Positions 1 to 8,293 of a DNA stretch of 64,000 nucleotides are shown one piece after another (within the stretch, counting starts at the first letter, position 1; the number at the start of each line of letters is the position of its first letter). This DNA comes from Flavobacterium jumunjinense (GTDB lineage Bacteria; Bacteroidota; Bacteroidia; Flavobacteriales; Flavobacteriaceae). The stretch spans positions 4,340,001 through 4,404,000 of the forward strand of contig NZ_CP091285.1 in the NCBI RefSeq assembly GCF_021650975.2. Direction: 5' to 3'. Under the pieces are notes generated by a model. That model searched no databases and was not told the DNA's origin. It was given only the letters and a program-made list of their open reading frames with translations. The position numbers and the translations under genes are program-made.

Positions 1-176
1 GTTGCCAAAGAAGAATTATACAAAATATTAGTTCCACCGCTGAAGAACGTTATCTTGACTTTGAAAAACGATACCCAAGTCTTTTCAACCGAATTTCCAA
101 TGTACAAATTGCTTCTTTTCTTGGCGTAACTCCTGAGTTTCTAAGTACTATTCGCAAAAGAATCGCACAATCTTAA
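1..176 (+). CDS. Crp/Fnr family transcriptional regulator, C-terminal end only
   Basis: Only the last 57 codons are present, read from base 3 to the stop at 174-176; the gene starts before the window. The peptide has the C-terminal winged-helix layout of Crp/Fnr regulators: a helix with ERYLDFEKRYP, then RISNVQIASFLGVTPEFLS and a basic STIRKRI end. This matches the tail of the complete Crp/Fnr gene at 19001-19567 (RIPLSHIASYLGITQSSLS). The next gene starts 89 bp downstream on the same strand, so it may be a target. The sensor domain is not visible. Confidence 0.8.
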   Translation, partial: CQRRIIQNISSTAEERYLDFEKRYPSLFNRISNVQIASFLGVTPEFLSTIRKRIAQS

Positions 177-265
177 ACTACATTAAGACTTTTTCTTAAA
201 CTAGATTATAAGTAAGTTCCCTAGCCTCTTCGCATCTTTGTAATGAAATAAAAACAGACAAAGAA

Positions 266-736
266 ATGAAGAAATTATTCCTATTGCCTACAATCATTTT
301 ACTTGTAGCAAGCTGCAAAAACGAAAAATTAACGGAAACAAATACTATTATGGAAAAACAAGCAAAACTAGAAATTGAAAAGATATTAATGGATTATAAA
401 GAGACATTAAACACCTCTAATGCAGAAAAAGCAACCGCACTCTATACAAAAAATGGCATTTTTATGCCTTCCTCTGGACCATCTGCTATAGGAAAAGAAC
501 AAATCAAAGCATCTTATGATTTTGTTTTCTCTCAAATTCAATTAAATATTGAGTTTTATATTGAAGAAATAACGATAGAGAATAATTTAGCCTTTGCTGT
601 AACCAGCTCAAAAGGAGAAACACTAATTCATGCTACAAAAACAACAATTCCAGAAGAAAATAGAGAACTATTCATTTTTGAAAAAGAAAATGAAACTTGG
701 AAGATAGCCCGATACATGTTTAATAAAACGAAATAA
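266..736 (+). CDS. Lipoprotein with NTF2-like fold (SnoaL / SgcJ-EcaC / DUF4440 type)
   Basis: A 156-residue protein starting with a lipoprotein signal peptide (MKKLFLLPTIILLVASC, lipidated Cys17). The rest matches the NTF2-like cone fold of the SgcJ/EcaC/DUF4440 group: an N-terminal helix with YKETLNTSNAEKATALYTKNGIFMPSS, a middle segment with GKEQIKASYDFVF, and C-terminal strands ending ENETWKIARYMFN. Members bind small molecules or act as accessory domains, so no reaction can be assigned. The broken DoxX gene follows after one base, which suggests an ancestral two-gene operon. An imperfect -7 box (CATCTTTG) lies about 26 bp upstream. Confidence 0.75.
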   Translation: MKKLFLLPTIILLVASCKNEKLTETNTIMEKQAKLEIEKILMDYKETLNTSNAEKATALYTKNGIFMPSSGPSAIGKEQIKASYDFVFSQIQLNIEFYIEEITIENNLAFAVTSSKGETLIHATKTTIPEENRELFIFEKENETWKIARYMFNKTK

Positions 737-737
737 T

Positions 738-1273
738 ATGAATCATTCAATCCATAAAATTAGTGCGCTAGGAAGGTTTTCATTTTTTATACCCATGGTT
801 ATTTTTGGACTATTCCATTTCATGAATGCCAAAGCAATGGCGGGAATGGTTCCTATTCCAGGAGGTGTTTTCTGGATATATCAACAGGTTTTGCGCTAGA
901 AGCTGCAGGAGTAATACCAGTTATGATTTGAATTTACTGTAAAAGAAAATGATGATTTTTTTCTTGATATAAAATAGAAAATCAAAGCATAGCATCGTTA
1001 CGTTTTTATTTTATATTTTATATCGAGGAAAAAAGGGTGTTTTATTGCAGTAAATTCAAGTGATAAATGGTATAAGCATCAGTATTCAAAAATTTGATGA
1101 TTGGGCAAGTTTACTCTTAGCTGTCTTATTAATATATATTTGCAATAACAATTAGCTTACCTGGTGTATTATCTGGAGGCGAAATGGTACAAATGTACAC
1201 GACCAATCTATTAAAAGATATGGCTTTAGCAGGAGGAGCTTTGCTTTATTTAAATTCGTTAAATAAAAAATAA
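738..1273 (+). pseudogene. DoxX family membrane protein, disrupted by a MITE and frameshifts
   Basis: The first part reads MNHSIHKISALGRFSFF...MAGMVPIPGGVFWIY and then leaves frame near 878. A second frame continues with STGFALEAAGV up to base 913. The 159-bp element at 914-1072 interrupts here. After it SISIQKFDDWASLLLAVLL follows, then another frameshift near 1150, then LPGVLSGGEMVQMYTTNLLKDMALAGGALLYL to the stop at 1271-1273. The combined sequence is a DoxX-type four-helix membrane protein. Removing 161 bases (914-1074) joins GTA to AGC in frame, so the insertion entered a coding frame; the two frameshifts are separate lesions. Confidence 0.8.
914..1072. mobile_element. MITE-like element, copy 1 (inside the DoxX gene)
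   Basis: The element has imperfect 26-bp terminal inverted repeats (914-939 against 1048-1073, 23 of 26 matching) that start ATACC and end in TTGAATTTACTG. An internal inverted repeat lies around 970-1030. It carries no open frame. TA is found on both sides (912-913 and 1073-1074), as expected for a TA duplication of the IS630/Tc1-mariner type. A second copy in reverse orientation is at 57891-58037. No transposase is in the window, so it would be non-autonomous. Confidence 0.8.
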
Positions 1274-1294
1274 AGAGCACAAACCAACTATTTC

Positions 1295-1337
1295 AAAAGT
1301 AGCCTTCGTTTGTTAATTCAAATGAAGGCTACTTTTT
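1295..1337 (+). terminator. Rho-independent terminator after the DoxX pseudogene
   Basis: AGTAGCCTTC (from 1299) pairs with GAAGGCTACT (1324-1333), followed by a T run. It lies 22 bases after the pseudogene stop. Confidence 0.8.
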
Positions 1338-1424
1338 GTTTTCATGTTATCACATTTTCTTACTATAAATTCTTATTTTTACCGTTATAGATTGACACAA
1401 TAACAGAAAACACCATTATAAAAA

Positions 1425-2648
1425 ATGACTTGCACTTTTTATTCTCATAAAATAGGCTTCAATGACCTTTTAAAAATAATAGAAAAAACGATTCCTAATG
1501 TTATAATAATAACCAAAAACGAAGAAGGTTCTTCAATTGCAGAAATTTCATCAAAAGAAGGGTTATTAAAGGCTTCTAAAAAAATAAAAATCACTTATAG
1601 AGAAAGAGAAACACCTTCATTCCAAATTCCTCAAGTTAGTGACAGTCCACTAACTGATAATTTAAAAGGACTTTATGGATATATAGATTCATTACCTACA
1701 AAAAATGAAACGATCAAAAATCTTTTCTTACAAAAAATCACAACATTAAATAGCGAATTTTCAATTGAAGAAACAAAAGGAATACTTCCAGAATTAAAAT
1801 CTGCCATTGAACAATTAGCATTAGAATTTGATGCCATTCTTTTTACACAACCTAACACCATCATTAGCAAAGTAAAAACACAACATTTCTTAGATAAAAA
1901 TCTAGAACTTATTATTGACACAGAAGGTAATTGTGAAATTGAAAAATTAGAAGTTTTCATTGAATCAAAATACTACGATACTCCTGAAAATGAAATTACA
2001 ACCGATCAATTGGATAGAAAAGAGAAAATTGAGGCTATTTTAAAAGAGAAAAACGTAAAGATTAATAAAAATCTACCATGTGTAGAATCTGAAAAAGAAA
2101 CTACAATTCGTACTCCAAAAGAAATAGCGCAAAGAGTATGTATTTTGGGTATTACAAACATGGTGGCATTTAATTCTATTTCGGGACAAGAGGCTTTCGA
2201 TTATATTAAAGAACACCAGCTTGAAGAATGGGTTACTCCAAAAGAGTTTGAGTTTCTTGCAAACCCTACAGAAGAGAGCAAAATGTATGAAACATGGAAA
2301 TGTGAAGGTATTTACACTTTAATGTGGGTTTTAAATTATATTGACAACCTTGCTTTCCCTAATGTATTATGCGATTTAAACGCGATTCCTTACGAAAATT
2401 ATCCAGTAGGACCAGATAAAAACCCTAACGATTTTATTAATAGCATAACAACTTCTCGCTCTAAAGAAGAGATATTAGACATGGCCGATTTGTACTATCG
2501 TTTAGACTGGGCATGTGTTGATGCTCGGATCAATCAAAGAAATATAGAAGAGGTAAATCCTAGTATTGTTTACGAACGCCATTATACCTTAAATTGGTTA
2601 ATTCAATTTAGAAACCAAGATTGGGACGATGTTACTTGCGATACCTAG
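1425..2648 (+). CDS. DUF4272 domain-containing protein
   Basis: A 407-residue soluble protein with no signal peptide or membrane helix. The C-terminal half (about residues 225-400) matches DUF4272: RTPKEIAQRVCILG, then WVTPKEFEFL, a Trp-rich helix with YETWKCEGIYTLMWVLNYID, then ILDMADLYYRLDWACVDARI and VYERHYTLNWLI. The N-terminal 200 residues are not recognised; they are Lys/Glu rich and helical. DUF4272 proteins have no known activity and are often found near contact-dependent or orphan genes. The gene stands alone between a terminator and a palindromic repeat. Confidence 0.8.
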   Translation: MTCTFYSHKIGFNDLLKIIEKTIPNVIIITKNEEGSSIAEISSKEGLLKASKKIKITYRERETPSFQIPQVSDSPLTDNLKGLYGYIDSLPTKNETIKNLFLQKITTLNSEFSIEETKGILPELKSAIEQLALEFDAILFTQPNTIISKVKTQHFLDKNLELIIDTEGNCEIEKLEVFIESKYYDTPENEITTDQLDRKEKIEAILKEKNVKINKNLPCVESEKETTIRTPKEIAQRVCILGITNMVAFNSISGQEAFDYIKEHQLEEWVTPKEFEFLANPTEESKMYETWKCEGIYTLMWVLNYIDNLAFPNVLCDLNAIPYENYPVGPDKNPNDFINSITTSRSKEEILDMADLYYRLDWACVDARINQRNIEEVNPSIVYERHYTLNWLIQFRNQDWDDVTCDT

Positions 2649-2654
2649 AAAATC

Positions 2655-2689
2655 TACACCTGTCAGGTTTCTAAAACCTGACAGGTGTA
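2655..2689. repeat. Perfect 16-bp palindrome, CACCTGTCAGGTTT family, copy 1
   Basis: Arms 2655-2670 and 2674-2689 are exact inverse complements around a 3-base loop. The same unit with 17-bp arms recurs at 13975-14011. It lies 7 bases after the DUF4272 stop. No T run follows, so it is better described as a dispersed palindromic unit than as an intrinsic terminator. Confidence 0.85.
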
Positions 2690-2785
2690 AGCCATACATT
2701 TTACATTATTTTGAATGGGCTCCCTTCTAATTAGTCCCTCTATCATTTTTTTTCATAACACAATATGCAACACCTATCCATTTTT

Positions 2786-2920
2786 AAGTCAACCACTAAT
2801 GAGATGCTTTCAGCATAACAACTTTGTGGATAGTTTTTTTTAAAAACACAATAAGTAATCTTACGCTCAATATTTACGCACAAACTTGTCTCCTTGTAAA
2901 GGGTCGCATTCGCTTGGTAT
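2786..2920. repeat. Dispersed intergenic repeat, family C, copy 1
   Basis: It shares long identical blocks with 12161-12312, including ACACAATAAG followed by ATCTTA, AACTTGTCTCC, AAGGGTCGCATT and GCTTGGT. The part around 2800-2817 (GATGCTTTCAGCAT) corresponds to one arm of a 13-bp hairpin in the other copy. No coding potential is seen. Together with the neighbouring repeats it fills the 510-base gap 2649-3159. Confidence 0.65.
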
Positions 2921-2970
2921 TATAATTTCTGAGCTTTTAAAAAAATGATCTGCAAGAAAACTTCCATAAC

Positions 2971-3050
2971 AACCACTCCCATCTGTTCGAGTGTTTTTTA
3001 TGAAATGCGAACAGCAATTTCATAAAAAATGTATCGAGGACTCGTGTACT
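2971..3050. repeat. Dispersed palindromic repeat, family A, copy 1
   Basis: The inner arms TTATGAAAT and ATTTCATAA and the outer arms CGAGT and ACTCG form a nested hairpin. Related copies are at 8100-8191 and within 9957-10135. A short open frame crosses it but is an accident of the repeat. Confidence 0.7.
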
Positions 3051-3074
3051 AAAAACAAAAAACGCTCAAAAAAA

Positions 3075-3090
3075 CAGGTAGAAATACCTA
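3075..3090. promoter_or_regulatory. Candidate operator AGGTA-GAAA-TACCT
   Basis: Inverted repeat AGGTAGAAATACCT, located 23-38 bp upstream of the -7 box (3113-3120) of the DyP/glycyl-radical gene. Similar sites with the same GAAA spacer are at 10235-10252 and 49697-49712. Regulation is inferred from position only. Confidence 0.4.
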
Positions 3091-3112
3091 TATTAATTTA
3101 TGTTATTAATTT

Positions 3113-3120
3113 TAAATTTG
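3113..3120 (+). promoter_or_regulatory. -7 promoter element TAAATTTG
   Basis: Exact match to the Bacteroidota -7 consensus TAnnTTTG, 39 bp upstream of the start codon at 3160. No clear -33 TTG is seen at the expected distance. Confidence 0.5.
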
Positions 3121-3159
3121 TTAAACAAGCATTAGCAACAACAAATAAATTAACAACAT

Positions 3160-6100
3160 ATGAAAGAACTAAACCTTAGTCAACGAATGCACGAAGTGTG
3201 GAAACACACACAACGAGGACTCGTTTATCCATCTCCACATGCTATTTATGCAACATTTTGGTTAGAAAGGACACCTTCTCGTAAGGAATTAGCTAATCTT
3301 ATGGCGACTATACGTTATAAAATCAATACCGATGAAAATCTTAAAAGTAGAAATACCTCCTTAATAATGGGTGTCTCTTTTTCTAATTGGGAAAAAATTT
3401 CTAAAGAAGAAAAAATGCCGTTACCGAAAGGAATGACATTGAACTACCCCAAAGTAGACGATAAAAATACATCACGTGTTTTTGAAGAATCAAAAGGAGC
3501 TTTCCAAGATTCTAATGGTAGCTTGTGGTTTCATATTAAAAGTGATGATAAAGAAGCCTGCGAAATTGTATTGAAAGATGTTGTTGAACTACTAAAAGAA
3601 GAAACAAAATCCTATTACGCACAAGAAGCAGCTTCTAAATCTACACAGGAAGATGGAATGAATGGAAAAGTATTAGGTTGTCGCTTTTCTGAAAATTTAA
3701 ACAATCCCTCCGACCCTATTTCAATTGCAAAACATAGCTTGGTAGGTGGTGAAGATATGAATCACTTTGGAGCTTCCTTTGTGTTAGCACAACGCTTCCT
3801 GATTAATTGGGATCAGATTAACATGATGACCGAAAGTCAAATTGAAGATTTAATAGGTAGAAAAACAAACGATACTATTATTCCAGACCGAGATACACGT
3901 TCTCATATTAAAAGTGCTCGATTACAAGACGAAAACGGAAACACAACACCTATCTTACGATTAGGACTCCCTTTTGGTCAGGCAAAACAATCCTCATATG
4001 GATTTAGAGTTCCAAAATCAGTGACAGCTTCCGATGAAGAAGGAATCTATTTTGCTGGTTTTAGTAAAGACGTTAAAATATTAGAAAACATATTACGCAA
4101 TCAAATTGGACCAGAAGCTGGCTTCATGAATGACCGTTTGTTTAACAATTTGCATTCCGATTTGGGTGGCTTCTTCTATATTCCAAGTCTTGACGATTTA
4201 GGATTACATGAAATCAAAACTTACTCTAATGATTTTTCTTATTTTGATAAAGGAGATTGGTCGCGATTCCCAGGAGTAGATTGGAATCGATTGGATCGAC
4301 ATTTCAAAAAAGCTTCCGATAATGGTTTAATGTATTACAACCATAAGAACTATTTGTTCACAATGTCTACAGGAATCGGTAGAGATAACGATTATTTCAA
4401 AGTGCCAACAACACGAACGTTGAGCTTATTAGAAAACATCTTTTCCTTATGGCAAGACAACTGGTATTTTAACCGCAAACAGGAAGAGATTAAAAACGAC
4501 ATCCGTTATTATATACAAGAATTAAAAGCCGAAGACAAGCCAGCAGACATCATGAAAGAATCGATTATGGTTCGAAAAGGATGGGCTATTCGTTTAAGCT
4601 TAAATCTATTTACTTCCGAAGATTACGGTTTTAGAGGGAGAAGAATCAAATTAAACAACGGAGAAATAATTCCATACAACTCCTACAGAGAAAAAGAAGG
4701 TGAAGTTATTTATGGTTCTGATACCTATCGCATTTCCCCAGAAGAAATCATCGTAGGAGCCATGCCAAACCTTTCCTTGGGTGAAGGTAGATACATCATG
4801 AAATACCTATCGGAACAAGAACGTTTAGACGGATTTTTAGCCAACTTAAGTGAAGCCTCAGGTGTTGGTCACGTTATTCCTCATTATGAAAAAGCCCTAA
4901 AAATGGGTTTAACAGCAATGAAAGAAGAAGTTTTAGCCTATGAAAAGAAAGCAAAAGACAACAAAGATTTATACCGTTCTGCATGGTTAGCACTTGAAGG
5001 AATTTCAGAATATTGTTTAAATTATGCCGCATTAGCACTTAGAACAGCTAAAAAAATGGCAGAAGGACAGCAATGGGAAAAAGACAACTTGGAAGCCATT
5101 GCCAAGCGCATGACCAAATTAGCTACCGACAAACCCGATACTTTTGTTGAAGCCGTTCAATTTGTATTTACATTACACAATTGTTTGCATTTAAACGGAG
5201 AACCAACAGCCTTAGGTCGTTTAGATGAATGGCTATTACCTTTCTATGAAAAAGAAGGTATTTCATTAGAAGAAGCACAGGAAATTATTGATGCTTTCTA
5301 TATCAAATTAGACGAGAAAGTGCAACAAAACAGAATCTTCATGGAAGACCATCAACCGTTTGGAAACTTAGCGATGGGTGGTAGTTCTGGACCTTATCCA
5401 CAAGGGGCTTCCTTAGGACAATGGATCCAACAAATTACTGTTGGAGGAACCGTAGCCGACGGAACCATCGATTTTTCGAAAACCAAACCAGCCTATAGCG
5501 ATCTTACCAAAATATTCATTCGTTCTTCTGGACGCTTGCCTTTAAACGCTCCTTGTTTATCATTAAGAACGCGAAAAGACATGCCAGACGACATTCTAGA
5601 AGATGCCGCTCATGCTGTGCTATCTGGTGGTGCGCATCCTATTTTATTAAACGATGAAAAAATTATTGAAGGTTTATATCAAAGTGGAAATAATGTAGGT
5701 GGAAAACTAGGTAGCGAAGTAAAAACATGGCAACCTGCTGTAGCCATGCGATCTGCTCAAAATTATGCTTGTGATGGATGTTATGAACCTCAATTTCCTG
5801 GTGAAAACTGGTTCTCTTTAGGTGGATTTTCAACACTGCAACCTTTAGAATGTGCCTTGAATCAAGGGCGCACCTATTCTTCTGCTGGACAAGGTTATTT
5901 GTTTGGACAAAAAGTTTCTATGGACACCAAACCAGCCGATCAAATAAAAACCTTTGACGAATTATTAGCCCTTTATTTTCAACATTTTGATTTATTAAAC
6001 CGAAAAGCATTCAATGGTCAGTTAATGAGTTATGGTGCTAATACTAAATTTTGTCCCTCACCTATTTTGAATGTTTTAGTCGATGATTGCTTAGCAAAAG

Positions 6101-7092
6101 GACAAGATTTTTATTATGGAGGTGCAAAATATAACATTTACGGACCGTGTTATATTGCATTGAGTTCTACCATCAACTCCTTATATGCTATTAAAAAAAT
6201 GGTATTCGATGAGAAAACAGCTGTAACTACATTACCTGAATTATTAGAATGTTTGTGTTGCGATTGGGGATACAAAATGACAGAACCATTCATTAGTAAT
6301 TTAGCTGGAGAAACCCGTATTGGAGAAAGTTCTGATCGTTTTAAACGATTGCGAGAAGTAGCTTTAGAACAACCAAGATACGGAAGGGGCATAACCGAAA
6401 TTGATGAATTAGGAAATGAAATTGTAGAACGAATTGCCAACTTATCGGTACAGAATTTCACAGAACCATGGCCACAATTCTATGAAACTTTAAAAAACAT
6501 GGCGAATACCTATGGTACAGAAGAGCATCCTTTTGGAATTCAAATTCAACCAGGTGTTGGAACTTTTGAAAACCATGTAGAAATGGGAGCTTGGAATGGT
6601 GCAAGTGCAGACGGACGTAGATTAGGAACAACTGTTGCTTCCGATTTAAGTGCAGCACCAAGTATGTCCGATCTTTCAATAGAACACCAATATGCTGGTT
6701 TTGAAGAAGCCTTAGCTGGATTTGAAGGAAAAGGAACCGATTTAATGTGCGACGGAGCACCCACCGATTTTAATATTGATGAAGCTTTCCCTGCAAAACG
6801 CTTACAACAAGTTATGCGTCAATTTGCTAACGGACATTCGTCTAACATTTTAACAGTAACCGTTGCCGATCCAAATACTTTTGGAGACGCTGTAACACAA
6901 CCTGAACAATACGATTTATTACGTGTTCGCACAGGAGGTTGGACAAACTTCTTTACCTCTGTTTTTCCTATCATTCAGGACCAACACAGAAGAAGACCCG
7001 TTTCTACTCCTAACAATGTAGTAAAAGAAGAAACTGCCAAAGCAGCAAAAGCAGCAGGTTGTCCGTTTCATGAAAAAATACTAGAAGGATAA
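3160..7092 (+). CDS. DyP-peroxidase-like / glycyl radical enzyme (PFL-like) fusion protein
   Basis: A 1310-residue cytosolic protein with two parts. Residues about 10-400 resemble B-type dye-decolorizing peroxidases: LIGRKTNDT, SHI (His249, expected proximal haem ligand), LRLGLPFG (Arg267, expected distal Arg) and GIYFAGFS. The usual GxxDG motif is replaced by GCRFSENLNNP (173-183), so the distal Asp appears absent. Residues about 460-1280 are a glycyl radical enzyme of the PFL2/DhaB/BssA group: active-site GCYEP (Cys874, Glu876), then ADGRRLG (1150-1156) and the radical loop RVRTGGWTNFF, with Gly1260 as predicted radical site. Trp1261 stands where Tyr is usual. The tail contains GCPFH. No radical-SAM activase lies in the window. 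The substrate is unknown; a glycerol/choline/diol eliminase-like scaffold is the nearest comparison. A terminator follows, so the gene is monocistronic. Confidence 0.85.
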   Translation: MKELNLSQRMHEVWKHTQRGLVYPSPHAIYATFWLERTPSRKELANLMATIRYKINTDENLKSRNTSLIMGVSFSNWEKISKEEKMPLPKGMTLNYPKVDDKNTSRVFEESKGAFQDSNGSLWFHIKSDDKEACEIVLKDVVELLKEETKSYYAQEAASKSTQEDGMNGKVLGCRFSENLNNPSDPISIAKHSLVGGEDMNHFGASFVLAQRFLINWDQINMMTESQIEDLIGRKTNDTIIPDRDTRSHIKSARLQDENGNTTPILRLGLPFGQAKQSSYGFRVPKSVTASDEEGIYFAGFSKDVKILENILRNQIGPEAGFMNDRLFNNLHSDLGGFFYIPSLDDLGLHEIKTYSNDFSYFDKGDWSRFPGVDWNRLDRHFKKASDNGLMYYNHKNYLFTMSTGIGRDNDYFKVPTTRTLSLLENIFSLWQDNWYFNRKQEEIKNDIRYYIQELKAEDKPADIMKESIMVRKGWAIRLSLNLFTSEDYGFRGRRIKLNNGEIIPYNSYREKEGEVIYGSDTYRISPEEIIVGAMPNLSLGEGRYIMKYLSEQERLDGFLANLSEASGVGHVIPHYEKALKMGLTAMKEEVLAYEKKAKDNKDLYRSAWLALEGISEYCLNYAALALRTAKKMAEGQQWEKDNLEAIAKRMTKLATDKPDTFVEAVQFVFTLHNCLHLNGEPTALGRLDEWLLPFYEKEGISLEEAQEIIDAFYIKLDEKVQQNRIFMEDHQPFGNLAMGGSSGPYPQGASLGQWIQQITVGGTVADGTIDFSKTKPAYSDLTKIFIRSSGRLPLNAPCLSLRTRKDMPDDILEDAAHAVLSGGAHPILLNDEKIIEGLYQSGNNVGGKLGSEVKTWQPAVAMRSAQNYACDGCYEPQFPGENWFSLGGFSTLQPLECALNQGRTYSSAGQGYLFGQKVSMDTKPADQIKTFDELLALYFQHFDLLNRKAFNGQLMSYGANTKFCPSPILNVLVDDCLAKGQDFYYGGAKYNIYGPCYIALSSTINSLYAIKKMVFDEKTAVTTLPELLECLCCDWGYKMTEPFISNLAGETRIGESSDRFKRLREVALEQPRYGRGITEIDELGNEIVERIANLSVQNFTEPWPQFYETLKNMANTYGTEEHPFGIQIQPGVGTFENHVEMGAWNGASADGRRLGTTVASDLSAAPSMSDLSIEHQYAGFEEALAGFEGKGTDLMCDGAPTDFNIDEAFPAKRLQQVMRQFANGHSSNILTVTVADPNTFGDAVTQPEQYDLLRVRTGGWTNFFTSVFPIIQDQHRRRPVSTPNNVVKEETAKAAKAAGCPFHEKILEG

Positions 7093-7145
7093 TCATTTCA
7101 AACTACCTTATAAATAAGTAGTTTCTAAAATAATAGACTAAAAGC

Positions 7146-7176
7146 AAAGAGGGATTTTTTCCCTCTTTTGTTTTTT
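7146..7176 (+). terminator. Rho-independent terminator of the DyP/glycyl-radical gene
   Basis: AAAGAGGG (7146-7153) pairs with CCCTCTTT (7161-7168) and is followed by a T-rich tract. It starts 53 bases after the stop codon. Confidence 0.85.
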
Positions 7177-7254
7177 CCATTATACTTTATAGCGAATACC
7201 ATTCCTTCAATTCATACTTTATATGCAACGTTCCGAGAATTAAAAAGTATGCCT

Positions 7255-7262
7255 TATATTTG
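7255..7262 (+). promoter_or_regulatory. -7 promoter element TATATTTG
   Basis: Exact TAnnTTTG match, 61 bp upstream of the membrane protein gene at 7324. Confidence 0.5.
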
Positions 7263-7323
7263 CTTGATTGATTTTGGATAATCTCCATTTCTAATGACTA
7301 CAAACCACTGAAAACATCATAAA

Positions 7324-8007
7324 ATGAACCATCGTTACTTCCTAAAATCGACTAAAGAACAAAGTCATATTCAGCTAAAAATCGGAATTGTTGCTTTCTT
7401 TTTTAACCTCATCATCTTAGCTGTAGCAATAGTTAGTGGTTTCTATATTTTATTCATTTTATCCATAGTAATTACACTTTCCATAATTGCACCCTTCTTT
7501 GATGTTCCAACACTTAAGAAAAACGGAAGGTTAATTTATTATTCTTCTCTTTTCATTGCCGAAAAAGAAAAAAACGGAACTATAATAGTTCATGGAGGAT
7601 CTTTATTCGACTACGTTTTTGTAATAGACAAAACATTAAATGGAATACAAAGAACTAATTTTATACTCCAACACTACTTAGAAGGTCTTTTAAATTTAAT
7701 AGCAACCTGTGAAAAAGACCACAATACTTCTGTAAAAATAAAAGGAACTACCTATATTCTAAATGAAAGAACAGCTAATAAAATAGGATTAAAAACAACT
7801 AAGACCGATTTCATTCAAAAGCTTATTTTAACCTATAATTATGTGAATGTTCTAGTATCGAATTCTATTGCGAAAAAAAAGCTGTCTTTTCCTAATATGA
7901 ATAATATTAAAACATTCGAATGCGAGATAAATGACCTAATTGAACGAAAAGAATTCATCATCGCATTGAATAATAAATTAAAGAATATTGCTACTAATAG
8001 CTTATAA
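7324..8007 (+). CDS. Membrane protein of unknown function
   Basis: A 227-residue protein that I do not recognise. Two adjacent hydrophobic segments (about residues 21-41 and 44-60) anchor it in the inner membrane. The remaining 165 residues are soluble and mixed alpha/beta, with GRLIYYSSLFIAEKEKNGTIIVHGGSLFDYVFVID near the membrane and a Lys-rich C-terminus. FDYVFVIDKTLNGIQRTNFILQHYLEGLLNLI could be an enzyme-like or helical-bundle region, but no catalytic motif stands out. A -7 box precedes it and a family A repeat follows, so it is probably transcribed alone. Confidence 0.7.
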   Translation: MNHRYFLKSTKEQSHIQLKIGIVAFFFNLIILAVAIVSGFYILFILSIVITLSIIAPFFDVPTLKKNGRLIYYSSLFIAEKEKNGTIIVHGGSLFDYVFVIDKTLNGIQRTNFILQHYLEGLLNLIATCEKDHNTSVKIKGTTYILNERTANKIGLKTTKTDFIQKLILTYNYVNVLVSNSIAKKKLSFPNMNNIKTFECEINDLIERKEFIIALNNKLKNIATNSL

Positions 8008-8099
8008 ATTAATTACTACTGAAACCTACTTTCTACAATCCTTTTAATGAAACCTTTTCCAATAGTTGGTTATTCATTTAGAAACAAAAGTTACCACCA

Positions 8100-8191
8100 A
8101 ACCACTACTCCGTCTGCTCGAGTGTTTATTATGAAATGCGAATAGCGATTTCATAATCCCGAAGCTTCGGGAGTATCGAGAACTTGTGTAC
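8100..8191. repeat. Dispersed palindromic repeat, family A, copy 2
   Basis: Shares CGAGTGTTT, TTATGAAAT / ATTTCATAA and ATCGAGAAC with the copy at 2971-3050. It carries an extra small hairpin CCCGAAGCTTCGGG inserted between the inner and outer stems. Confidence 0.7.
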
Positions 8192-8261
8192 TGAAATTCG
8201 ATTGTATTTATCAAATTTAGATAAATTTTCTTGGCAAAAATGCTATCGAGAAATTATTCTG

Positions 8262-8269
8262 TACTTTTG
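8262..8269 (+). promoter_or_regulatory. -7 promoter element TACTTTTG
   Basis: Exact TAnnTTTG match, 24 bp upstream of the LytTR gene start at 8294. Confidence 0.5.
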
Positions 8270-8293
8270 AATCTGACAAAAAACTTCTAATTC

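Noticed and set aside
2655..2689. Reading the palindrome as a Rho-independent terminator
   Set aside because: No T run follows the stem, and a second copy shows it is a dispersed unit.
2991..3179. A 62-codon frame before the DyP/glycyl-radical gene
   Set aside because: Its first half is family A repeat and its end overlaps the next gene.
6458..6760. A 100-codon antisense frame within the DyP/glycyl-radical gene
   Set aside because: It lies opposite conserved coding sequence and has no protein-like composition.
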